DNA from: Phaeosaccion multiseriatum
Lineage: Eukaryota; Ochrophyta, other classes
Length of the DNA stretch: 64,000 nucleotides
Assembly: GCA_965112735.1 (NCBI GenBank)
Contig: OZ218955.1
Location: 62,001-126,000, forward strand
Reading direction: 5' to 3'
The notes beneath the pieces were generated by a model. That model was not told the DNA's origin, searched no databases, and worked only from the letters and a program-made list of their open reading frames with translations. The stretch's first letter is position 1. Every line of letters begins with the position of its first letter. The translations under genes were made by a program, and so were the position numbers. Positions 15,664 through 36,548 of this stretch are shown here, one piece after another.

Positions 15664-16440
15664 AGAGGGAATGGCGGACAAGAAGGAGAAGGAGAAGGAG
15701 AAGGTCATTGGGCAGGGGGGGTTGGGGCGAGGCGGCGGGGGCGGCGGGGGGCGTTGCCTCTCTCCTCCGTGACTTGAAGGCGGGGGGGGTGGGCAGAAGG
15801 CGTGACAGCAGAAGGCGTGACAGCAGAAGGCGTGACAGCAGAAGGCGTGACAGCGACAGCCGGTCTGTCTGTCTGTCAGGGCCTGCCTCCCTCCTCCTTG
15901 ACTTGCTTGGAGGGAGCTGCCGCTGGATTCCATGTGGAAGGGAGCGGAAGATTAGTTGGAACGAAGGAGCGGAACGCACCTCCACACACACACACACGAA
16001 TAGAGAGAGGAGAGAAGAGAGGAGGAGGAGAGAGAGAGACAAGCTCGCGACAGTGGAGACGGAGGGAGGGGATGGGAGGACTCCCTGGGGGGGGGGGGCA
16101 TCTTGGGAATTTTTGTACAGTACGATAGAGAGGGGATGGGATGGCAGTGGATGGGCGAGGAGAGAAGCCCTTCGAGGGTGGCCGAAACCGAAGCGAACCG
16201 AACGGGCCTCGTAGGGGTGTCGCCGGCGCGCACAGCACAGTACGGTATGTATGTATATAGAATAAACATACATACATACATACATACATACATACATACA
16301 TACGGTACAGGCTTTGACACTCACTCCACTCAAGGCCAAACAAAACGGCTCATGGAGGGCGGAGCGGAGCCAAAAAAGGAAAGGAAAGCAGTGCTTCAAT
16401 AAATACATAACAACAATACGTATGGAAGAAGAGTACTGCC
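15664..16440. other. Convergent spacer with two tandem repeats
   Basis: Four copies of a 15-base unit (GACAGCAGAAGGCGT) at 15794-15853 and a (CATA)n tract at 16264-16303. GGATGGCAGTGGATGG is at about 16138-16153. No gene seen. Confidence 0.6.
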
Positions 16441-19400
16441 TCACCACAGGACGAAGCTGAGCACGGCATCGGACAGGGCCTTGTCTTGCCGCTGCTGCTC
16501 CTGCTGCTGCTCCAGGGTCTGCGTGTGGGCCTGTTCGCCCCTCAGGTGGGCGAGCAGAGGCAGGATGTAGGGCTGTTGGAAGAGGGGGGCACGATACTAT
16601 ACTTCAGTTTCACTCCAGTTTCGAGCACTGGTCAAGAGCAAACAGCATGCCTGCCCATATGCCTGCCATCTCACCTTTACTACCATATGACTACCATATG
16701 GTCCCAAAGGGCTGACTGGGGACGGCAACATGCGCTGCGTGTGAAGGATGAGAGGGACGCACCCCCAAGAGCTCGTCGCTCACCTCCTCCTGCGACGGCT
16801 GCTGCGGCGGCTGCTGTTGCGGCTGGACAGGTGGCTGCTGCGGCTGGGCCGGTATGTGAGGAGCCAGCGAAGACAGAGAAGACAGCGAAGACGACTGAAG
16901 CAGCCCCGCCTGCCCTCCGCCCACGAGGCCGGCAAGACCGGGGGCCGCGAAGCCGGGCGTACCCACGGGAGGGGTCTGCGCGTGGTTCCCCAACACCCCC
17001 ACGCCTCCCAGGCCGGGGCTCAGCAGCCCCCCTCTGCCGGGGCTGGAGGCGCTGAGGGAGTGCGCTCTCGAGCTACCCACGGGAGAGGCAGACGCAACGC
17101 TGCTGAAGAGTGATTGGGTCCCCCCTGATTGGGTCCCCGCACCCACGGCAGACGGCTGAAGGGGAGACGGGCCCTCGTGTAGGGTGGTGAAGAAAGACGA
17201 CAGCAGGTCGGAGTGTGAGTCTGGGCCCTCCGCCCCCCCCACCGACCCCAATGGCTGCTGCGCTGGCGGGAGGTGCTGCGTTTGGACGTGCAGACCCCCC
17301 TGGTTCAAGCCTCCCAGGCCTCCCAGCGTTCCCTTGTTGACCGCCCCTGCCGCCTCCGTGCTGGACTCATTGCCGCCCTCCCCATCGAGGTTCAGGTACT
17401 TGACCATGTCCACCATCACGAGTTCCTCCTGCAGTTGGTTCTTCAAAGACAGGTCTGGCGTTGACAAAGAGCGCCCTCCTCCTACTCCTGCTGCTGCCGT
17501 TCCCTGGCTTGGGGGGGGCGGCAACAGAGCGGCGGCGAGCGCACCCACGCCCATGCCCACTCCCTCTCCCACTCCTGGAGGGGGGCTGACACTGACACCC
17601 TTCGGGTTAGGGTCTATACCCTTCTTCTTGCCAATTGGCTGGCGCGGCGGCTGGTGCTGGTGCTGATGCGGATGCTGTGCCTGCGGCTTCGGGGGGGCCA
17701 CCGGGGAAGCGGCTACGAGAGAGACAGGCAGGAGAACGGCAGGCAGGCAAGGGGCCACAACACAAGTACACATGAGATGAGCTTCAGCCTTCCTTCCCAC
17801 TTGGGGGGGGGTCCTCCTCCTCCTGCCATCCATCCATCGAACGATACACAAGGGCGGTGCGGGCACTTGCTCAGGTGCGGGCAGGCACTTGTCCAACCCA
17901 ACCTTGCAGCCCCCCCCCCCCCGTCACTCACTCACCCTTGGCCGGCTGCTGTGGGGCCGTGAAGACCACCTGGCCGCCGCAGTAGGCACAGAAGCGAGCA
18001 GCGGCGGAAACCACGACTGCCCCGCAGGACGGGCAGTACTTGGCAGCGGCCGAGGAGGATGAGGGCGCCTCTCTCTTCTCTGATTGCTGTACCACCAATG
18101 GTTGGGGTTGCGGCTGCGGCTGCTGGTGCGAGCTCATCGGATACTGTGCAAGAGCAGAGGAGCAATGGCGTGTCAAGGCACACATACATACACATGCAGA
18201 GGAGCAATGGCGTGTCAAGGCACACATACATACACATGCGGGGAGGTACGTTTGGGGCAGGGGAGGGGAGGGCATTCATTCGTCCAACGCGCGTAAGCAA
18301 AGCAAGCAAAGGAGGCATGCAACCACAGTCGGTGGTCCGTCATCGGCAGCGTAGTCGGCAGCATCATTTGTAGCAGTGCAGTGCAGTGCAGTGCAGTGCA
18401 GTGGTCAGTAAGCGGGAGGAAGCAAAAGGGACAAGCACAGGCCCCCACAGGTCCGCACCTGCGAGGAAGCCTTCACGGCGGCCGGTGACACACTCTGCGA
18501 GCCCCCCTGGGAGGCGGCCATACGGCCCCCCCTCAGCATCCCAGTCGTGCTAGCGAGATGGTGCTGCGCCAACTGCTGCCCCTGCTGCCCCTTACGCTGC
18601 TGCTGCTGCTGCTGCTGCTGCTGGGCTGCTTGCAGCTTTTGCTTGGCCAAGCGCTGCTGAATCAATAACTGCTGCTGCTGCTGTTGTTGCTTCTGCTTTG
18701 CGAGGAGAGCCGCCTGTGCCTGTGCCTGTGCCTGAGCCTTTTGCTGCGCGGCGAGTATCTCAGCCTGTCGCCTCTTCTCAGCGGCTTCGGCCTCCATGGC
18801 TGCCAAGAGAGAGCACAGCACAGACCAGGACCACCGCAAAGCATCATAAGGGGGGGAGGGGGGCACACAGGGATGTATGTGTTAGAGCTCATGAGCTGAT
18901 GGCACACAGGGATGTGTTAGAGCTTATGAGCTGATGGCACACAGGAATGTGTTAGAGCTCATGAGCTGATGGCACACAGGGATGTGTTAGAGCTCATGAG
19001 CTGATGGCACACAGGGATGTGTTAGAGCTCATGAGCTGATGGCACACAGGGATGTGTTAGAGCTCATGAGCTGATGGCACACAGGGATGTGTTAGAGCTC
19101 ATGAGCTGATGGCACACAGGGATGTGTTAGAGCTCATGAGCTGATGGCACACAGGGATGTGTTAGAGCTCATGAGCTGATGGCACACAGGGATGTGTTAG
19201 AGCTTATGAGCTGATGGCACACAGGGATGTGTTAGAGCTCATGAGCTGATGGCACACAGGGATGTGTTAGAGCTCATGAGCTGATGGCACACAGGGATGT
19301 CAGTATGTTGCAAGTGTGTCGTAAGTAAAGCGTTAAGCAGGTCAGCGACAAAGGGGCCGAGTACCGTAAGTAGCTGTACAGCACTTCGATGTACCTGCTA

Positions 19401-22400
19401 AAGCCGTCGCTGCCCTCCGCTCCTTCTGCTTCTGCTTTTTCGCTTTCGCCTTCGCCTCCTGACAGCCACACCCCCCGCACACACACACACACACACACAC
19501 ACAGGGGTAAGCAGGGAAAGCCGCGAAGCAAGCAACTGGGCTGTAGCGGGGGGGGGGGCGCGAGGGATGGGATGCGAGCATTTCGCTTTGAGGAAGCGCC
19601 AAAGCACAGAAGGAATGGAGTGTGAAGCACATGGGGTCACACCTCCCCCCTTCTAAGTCCATAAATGGCCCCTCCCCCCCTCCTCTTTCTTTTGCCTCAC
19701 CGCTTGTCTCTTCTTTTCCCTCTCCTGCTCCTGCTTCTGCAGCACCAACTGCTGCTGTTGTAGTATCAACTGCGCCGCCCGCCGCTCCTCCTCCTGTAAG
19801 CACAGCGCGCGTCAATGCGTCCATCAGCAGCGAGAGTTCGGTTGTCAGCAGCTAATGAGTTTCAATTTGTCAGCCCAAGAGCACTGCCCACTGCCCACAC
19901 AGTACGCCCTGGTGCACCCACATGCATACCCATACGCCTCCACCCCTCACCTGCTCTTTCCAGTTCGCCTCCTCCCTCTCCCTCTCCTCGGCATCTCGCT
20001 GGGCCTTGCGCTGCTTCTCCTCCATATTGCGTGCCTCCGCCCTCTCCTGCTTCACCCGTCGCTCGGCCAGCTTGTCCTCCTTCATCACACAGGAGGGATG
20101 GACATTTGAGAGGAGAGAGAGAAGGGAGATTTGAGAGGGGAGAGAGAGAAGGGAAGGGAGAGAGATGGCATGGGACAGCCAGCCCTGTGAGTGGACGAAA
20201 CTCGGTACTCGACACTCGCAGCTTCACGCAGTACCGCTACCGTTACACGTACACACAGGGTACCACGCATGTTGGTGCTCCACCACGCCTTGCCCCGTCC
20301 TCCTCCCTCCTCCTCCTCCACCAGTCCCTTTAGGTAGCGCAATTAGCAAACCACGCACACACCTCGATTTGCTCCTGTTTCCGCTTGGCGTCCTCCTTCC
20401 TCTTCTTTTGCTTGTCCTTCTTCTTCTTGTTGCGGTTCCTCCTGCCTGCCTCTCCCCCCTCGCCCCCCTCCTCCTCTGCCTCCAGGTCAGCCAGCAGCGC
20501 CGCTTCGTGCTTTCGAGCGTCAACTTCCAATCGCCAGGCCTGAGTGAGTGGTGAGTGCGGGTGAAGAGGAGGCATAGCGATCGGTTCAAGGGGCCTTTTG
20601 GTTGTCCACCTCTATCTACCTTTCATGTCGATGTCGACATTGCAGATCCACGCTGCCCCTTGCGCACCACCTGCATCACCCTCCGCAAGGCCCTGAGCAC
20701 AAACCCTCTCTTTGTTCCTTTATGCCTGCCAATATGCCTGCCCATATGCCTGCCCATATGCCTCACCTCGACGACGCGGCAGTGCGCCCAACTGTCAAGC
20801 CTGTCACCGAGGATCTGGAAGCCATGCGAAGCCTGAAACAGGGGGGGTCACAGACGGCCACAGGAAGCACCAATGGGGGCACGTTACAAACACACACTGA
20901 CTCAGTGGCAAACGCTTCGCTTCGACAGAACGGACACGCGCACGCCTCCCTCCCTCCGCAAGATGAGATGAAAACACTTCGCGATATGATATGGGTAGTG
21001 CAAGCACTGCTTGGCACTTCGGAGGAGTGCTTTTCCCCTCCCTCTGCGTAAAGTTGATCCCATCCCCAGGCAAAGAGCAGTGCACAACGGCATTTGCCAC
21101 GAAACCAAACAGGCCAGCGGACAGACAGACCTACCTACATGCTCCAGCCACACCAACAGACAGACAGACCCACATGCTCCAGCCACACCAACAGACAGAC
21201 AGACAGACAGACCCACATGCTCCAGCCACACCAACAGACAGACAGACCAACATGCTCCAGCCACACCAACAGACAGACAGACCCACATGCTCCAGCCACA
21301 CCAACAGACAGACAGACAGACAGACCCACATGCTCCAGCCACACCAACAGGAGGGATGAGTTGACAAAGAGTGAGTTAAGTTGACTCACCTCGAAGGTGC
21401 CGATGACGGTGGGGGGCGGGGGGGAGCTTGAGGAGGAGGAGGAGTCGCCCTTCTTCGCCCCAGAGCCGCCAGCCCCGCCTGCCGCCCCTGAGGCCAGTGA
21501 GGCAGTGACGCCAGTAAGGCAGTGAGGGAGGCGAGCAGAGAGACTCCCAACAATACCCAACAATACCCAACAATAGCCAACAATACCCAACAATACGCAA
21601 CAATACCCAACAATACCTAACAATACCCAACAATACCTAACAATACCCAACAATACCCAACAATACCCAACAATACCAAGCTCACAGCCTTCTCTTTGGC
21701 TCTGCAGACCACTCAGACATGACTCACGCCACCCATAGGACTCACACATGACTCACGCCACCCATAGGACTCACACATGACTCACGCCACCCATATGACT
21801 CACACATGACTCACGCCACCCTTATCCCCCTCAACCATCGCTCTCTATATCTCTCGCCACTCACCCCACCCACACACCCCACTTACACCTCAGTGTCTTA
21901 CTGCACCTCAGTGACATACTGCACCTCAGTGACTTACTGCACCTCAGTGACTTACTGCACCCCACTTGCACCTCACTGACTTACACCTCAGTGACTTATT
22001 GCACCTCAGTGACTTACTGCACCTCACTTACACCACATACACTTACCGCCCGCAGAAGTGACGGAGTGCCCGAAGAGAAGGTCGCCAACAAACTGCCGGT
22101 TCTTGTCCTATAGAGGAGCAAGAGGAGGAGGAGGTGGAGCAGGAGGAAGAGCGAAAAAGGCGCGTCAGATGCACGCAGAGTCATAAGGAAAGACTGGCGA
22201 GGATGGCACGACGACCAAGCCTCTACACACACGCACACACACACAAAAGGCCCAACCCTATGCCCCTTTGCTGCTGCTGCTCCTGCTGCCGCTGCTGCTG
22301 CTGCTGCTATACCACCACCTGTGTGAACACCTGGCTTTCTCTGCTCCTTTTCTTGCCCCCCTGCCCCACCTGCTCCCCCTGGTTCTGCTCCACCGTGTCG

Positions 22401-24926
22401 CCCAAGGTCCGGCTGATGCCGATGAGCTGACCACTCCTGAAGCCCATGTTCTCCAGAGAGCGGCGGTCCTCCTCCACGCCCCTGGGGATGGGCTTGCCTC
22501 GCAGCACAAGCACCAGGGCATCCACACCCTCCAGGCACACCTGCGGGGAGGGAAGGGTGGGCAGAGGGCAGAGGGAGAGTAGAGGGCAGGGGGCGAGGGC
22601 GCGGAATCGAAAGTGAGAGGGAAAGAGGCCTGCGTAAGGCTGTCGCGCACCCGTAGTTAGAGGCATACGGGTCAAGCCAGGCCCCGCTGGTTAGAGGCAT
22701 ATGGTCAAGCCCTCCCCTCACCTCTGCGGCCATGAGCTTCCTGAGCACCCCCATGGGCATGCTCTTGCTCAGCAGCAAGTTGAACTTGCGAACGGGACGC
22801 GGGTACGTCAGCATGTCCACGAAACGCAAATCCACCTTGTCGGGGGGGGGGGGATGGCAGCGGATGGGTGGGACGAGGGGGGGGGGATGTGAGCTCCGAT
22901 ACAAGGACAACGAGCTAAGTGACGCCCCCCAGTGCACATGAGATGGCAGCAGACCGCAGCACTCAACCCTCCACCTCCCAACACGCACCTTCGAGGAGCA
23001 AACGCAGGCAGCCCGGGCGGTATGCGCCAGCACCGTTTCCTCGTCAAGCGCAGACAGGGCGCGCATGGAGCGGTCCAGAGAGGCGGACTGACAGAGCTCA
23101 ATGTGCCCTCCGTGCATCTCCAGAAACAGCCCGTCGTCGGACGAGGGCCCCGAGGGGAAGCCGGAGGGGGGGGACGTCTCTCTGGAGGTGTCTCTCCTCC
23201 CCCCTCGCTGCTTGCTTAGGGTCACTATTGTGCCGTCGGCACCCTTCCCTCCCGGCCGGGCTTCTTCCGCGTCTGCATCGAACACCGCCCCTTGGGTCCC
23301 CCCCCCTTGGGGTATATCGCCACCGCCACTTCCATGACTGCTACTACTGCTGCTACTGCTGCTACTGCTTCTGTCGCCTCTTCCTCTACCACCCCCGCTC
23401 CCGCTTCCTGTGGGCCACAAGACAGAGGGGCGTGAGTCACCAACAGCAACAGCAACAGCAACACTAGATACAAAGACGGAGAGACGGAGCATCAGATTGG
23501 GCATACGATGAAGCCCGATGTATCCATGGAGGCCAAGGCGATATGACATCCATGGATAAGACACGCGTAATACACGAAGAACGAAGGCCCCACCTGAGCT
23601 CCCGTGCCCTCCTTCCCCCCCCTGCTGCTCGCCCCCTCCTGGGCCGTTGCCTGTGCCTGGGCCCTGCCCGTGCTTTCCCTTCCCCCCGCCCCCCCAGCGC
23701 AGCAGAGTGAGGTACGCGTCTTCTCTAAGCCTGCGGAAGTAAGGCAGCTCCGAGTCTTCTGGAGGCGTCGCGTCTGGGGGTTGGAGAGGGAGGGTGACAA
23801 GTGAGAAGGGCATTGGTCGTGTTTGCTGCCATCTGCACGGGGGTTCCGAGCTTGAAGGTCAGAGCATGTGGTAGATAGAAGAGAGAGAAGCGGGCAAGCA
23901 CATGTGTGGGACTCAAGGAAGAAAACGAGCCTCCCTCCATAGCCTTCTCTAATCATCTCTCTCTCTCCCTCTCTCCGCTCCGCACCTGTCCACCGTTTAT
24001 ATGCCATCCCGGCCGCCGCCCCCGCTGCTTGCACGTCAATGCCTCGAGTATCCGGCTCCCCGGCAGGAGGCGGTCTCACCCCCTCCGCCTTCTCCAGCAA
24101 CCGCGTGGGCGTGAGCTGCAGTGCCAAGCGTTTGTTGGCGCTGGCCTTGTTGGATTCAATCTCTGTGGGGACAGGGGGTGGGGGCGGAGGGAGAGAGAGG
24201 AGGAGGGGATGGTGAGGAGAGAAGGAGAGGAAGGACGCGACCATCTAGGTGAGATGCCCTGCCCTTGACAAGGAGGGGCGCTTATGCAGGGCCGTGAACG
24301 AATGAGTTGTGAGCGGGCGGGGTACTCTTCTGCCATCGCCAGGCACACCACCTCATGCAGAACTCCCATCTACTGCCTTTCGGTTGGCTCTTCCCTCTCC
24401 GCCTCACTCCTCGCCCCCTCGACGTACCTCCCTCCATGAAGCTGATGGCGCAAGAGAGGAGGCGCTTGCAGCTCGTGCAGGGCACATTGCTGAGCGCTTC
24501 TTCAGGGGTGAAGATCAGTAGCGCCTCCTTCTGGCGGCGATCTAGGCAGTCCCAGAATTGCGCCAAGCGGAACTCGGACTTCCCCGTCCCCTGCTCCCCC
24601 CTCGTCATCTTGGCGTGCCCCCTTCGAAGGTCCCTCCCTCCCTTTGCTCCCCGTGGCGTGGGCCTACCAGGCTAAGAGATGCTCTCAACAGTCACGGAGG
24701 GAGCTTCCGCTGCCACTGACAACTTCAACCTAATCCACACGAGAACCTCCTCCAGAGGCACCAATGGATGTCCTTCGCCGCCTCCTTCTATACAGTTGAG
24801 GGGACTCAGGAGGGGCCGACATACCCCCTTGGGGGCCTTGTTGGACGCCCGAGCTGCCACTGCAAATTCCAATTTCAAATTCCCTTCTCCTCCCTCCTTC
24901 CAACATAGCGCAGCCTTGGAGGACAT
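16441..24926 (-). CDS. Large coiled-coil protein, NST1-like, with N-terminal Cys motif and C-terminal zinc ribbon
   Basis: Exons in gene order: 24825-24926, 24741-24787, 24428-24600, 23986-24162, 23594-23773, 22989-23407, 22722-22835, 22370-22540, 22047-22107, 21390-21487, 20767-20832, 20620-20692, 20363-20539, 19951-20079, 19701-19793, 19395-19458, 18459-18799, 17936-18143, 16763-17712, 16441-16572 (about 1258 residues). Phases agree everywhere except between 20620-20692 and 20363-20539, where one boundary is wrong or an exon is missing. The N-terminal part has LAQFWDCLDRRQKEALL followed by CTSCKRLLSC, recalling the FW...L and CxC..C region of fungal/plant NST1-like proteins. The middle is Lys/Glu/Arg/Gln-rich (QERAEARNMEEKQRKAQRD), a long coiled coil. 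A CPSCG...CAYCG zinc ribbon lies near the C-terminus, then a Gln/Ser/Gly-rich tail. Function is unknown here; the NST1 label is tentative. Confidence 0.6.
18863..19303. repeat. 35-bp minisatellite in an intron of the NST1-like gene
   Basis: About twelve near-identical units with core GATGTGTTAGAGCTCATGAG, in intron 18800-19394. GAGCTCATGAGCT contains overlapping small inverted repeats. Confidence 0.95.
21126..21352. repeat. Minisatellite with ACAGACAGAC and CATGCTCCAGCCACACCAAC modules
   Basis: Six units of about 35-43 bases with a variable number of ACAG steps, inside intron 20833-21389. Confidence 0.92.
21545..22030. repeat. Three successive tandem arrays in one intron
   Basis: Intron 21488-22046 holds a 10-base CAATACCCAA array (21545-21683), a unit with GACTCACGCCACCCATA (about 21718-21825), and a CCTCAGTGACTTACTGCA array (about 21885-22025). 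Confidence 0.9.
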
Positions 24927-25216
24927 CAAAGGACGTCTGAGGGATCAGGACCTCTGGGTTGTGTCCTCTTGCAAGCTACTGTACATCTCATTCAGCGGAT
25001 TTCGAAGAAGGGAGACAGTTTGGGCCGCAAAATCCACCTCTGGGAGGGAGGGGAAGGGAAGGCGAAGAGGGAGAGGGAAGGACAGGCATCAGCGATGGTG
25101 CTGTGCACAGGAGAGGAGCAATAGGGCCCTGCCTCTTGACCCCCTAGGGAGGGAGTGAGGGGAGGAAGGGCCGTCGACCCAGTCCGGCAGCAGCTGCAGC
25201 AGAGCGTCTGTCCACC
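24927..25216. promoter_or_regulatory. Divergent promoter region shared by the NST1-like gene and MCM7
   Basis: 290 bases separate the two proposed start codons, which point away from each other. No TATA box is obvious. The shared regulation is an inference from spacing; the NST1-like start is less certain than the MCM7 start. Confidence 0.45.
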
Positions 25217-34714
<9,498 letters not shown>

Positions 34715-36548
34715 TACTACCCATAACCATACAAGGGAGATTTAGGGACCTTCTGAATATCGAACTCCATTCGAAGTACAATCTCTGTAGGGAGGCCTAA
34801 TACGGAGTGCTTAGACAAGCAGGGAGGGCAGGGAGGGCAGGAAGGGGACCTGGAGGGGACCTGGAGGGGAGGGGAGGGGAAGGGAGGGGCCGCGGCTGAC
34901 AGACTGACAGACTGACACCGAAGAATGACGATAGAGCAGTACGGACTGGGGGCTTTGGGCTTTGGGCGCTAGAAATAGGCCGGAGTGACCGGAGTGAATT
35001 CATTGAGTGTCAAGCTAAGCTGGTAACTACCATCGTTATGCGATTGATACGACAAGTGACACGCATGTTGTGGCGTCTTGCTTCCCTACTTGGTTCCCGT
35101 AGGTCAAAGGTCAAAGCAGTTACTGAAAAGTCCCGCTGCCCGCTCCGCCCCTGTCTCTGTCTCGCCTACTGGGGTGGTGGGGCGGTCTCCTCCGCCGTCG
35201 CGAAGTCACTCACTCACTCACTCACTCACTCAGTCACTCAGTCACTCGACTATGCTGCCGTCTCCTGCCATCTGCCTCTTTAGCGCACAGAGCGCCCCCT
35301 CCGGGTCCTCTGCTTGCACTGGCTGGCAGTCCTCTGCTTGCACTGGCTGGCAGTCCTCTGCTTGCACAGGCTGGCAGTCCTCTGCTTGCACTGGCTGGCA
35401 GTCCTCTGCTGGCACTGGCTGGCAGTCCTCTGCTTGCACTCTTCACTGGCTGGCAGTCCTCTGCTTGCACTGGCTGGCAGTCCTCTGCTTGCACTGGCTG
35501 GCAGTCCTCTGCTTGCACAGGCTGGCAGTCCTCTGCTTGCACTGGCTGGCAGTCCTCTGCTTGCACTGGCTGGCAGTCCTCTGCTTGCACTCGCTGGCAG
35601 TCCTCTGCTTGCACTCTTCACTGGCTGGCAGTCCTCTGCTTGCACTGGCTGGCAGTCCTCTGCTTGCACTGGCTGGCAGTCCTCTGCTTGCACAGGCTGG
35701 CAGTCCTCTGCTTGCACTGGCTGGCAGTCCTCTGCTTGCACTGGCTGGCAGTCCTCTGCTTGCACAGGCTGGCAGTCCTCTGCTGGCACTGGCTGGCAAG
35801 GGCTGGGCCATCCATCATGGGCCATCCATTACGGGCCATCCATTACGGGCTGGGCCATAGGCATCCCCTACTCACCCATTCCTACGCAGGGGACTGAAGA
35901 ACGACGCCTTTGCATAGTTGGGCCTCGGCTTATTGGGGTGCAAGAGCTTTAGAAGCGGCGGGAGTGTCTTGGCTCTGTTGCCTGCCTCCCCCGCCCGACC
36001 CCTCCAAGCCATTGAAAGAGGATGCCGGTGGATGGCAGCCAACGGGTCGGCTCAAGGTGCCATGGGAAGCAGCCATGTCAAGCAGCCATGTCAAGCAGCC
36101 ATGTCAAGCACAGCCACCACCACCCCCCCGGGATGACCTCCGCCTTCCTCTCCTCTGCTTCACCCCTCCCTCCTCCCCCTCAGATGCTCTGAGAGGCCCT
36201 GACTCCCCTGTGCCTGGCACCGAAGAGGCGCGCAGGCGGCAGGCGGTAGTTGGGTTCGGTGGTCTGTGTTGGGTGTCGTCCACCATGAGGGTTCGCTGCC
36301 CCGCTGCTGTAATGGGAGGATGGGAGCAAGGGAGAGAGGGGGGCGTACGAGAAGGAAAGGAGAGTCCAGCCGTCCTAAAAACGCACAGCTCTCGTCCAGC
36401 CTTCAGCATTCAGCAGCTACTTTGCTCTCTCCTCTCCTGCCTCTACAGGCGTATGGGCATAGCGTAGCGCTGCTCCCTCCTGTTCCCCAGCCCCGCCAAG
36501 CTCTGCTGTTGAAGCCGTCGCGCTGTGTCACCCTAGGTGTGTCACCCT
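34715..36548. other. Convergent spacer between MCM7 and the hydrolase gene, with a 24-bp minisatellite
   Basis: At 35310-35800 about twenty copies of a 24-base unit (core CTGGCAGTCCTCTGCTTGCA), with two units extended by CTCTTCA. Multiple-of-three unit length gives open frames on both strands that are not believed to be genes. A GGGCCATCCATTACGGGC repeat follows at 35810-35855. No gene recognised. Confidence 0.85.

Noticed and set aside
18863-22030. Regularly spaced repeats suggestive of a CRISPR array
   Set aside because: Units are head-to-tail without unique spacers, lie in introns of a eukaryotic gene, and no cas genes are present.
35078-35952. Open frames of 120-260 residues on both strands
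   Set aside because: Product of a 24-base minisatellite whose unit is a multiple of three; every frame without a stop in the unit stays open.
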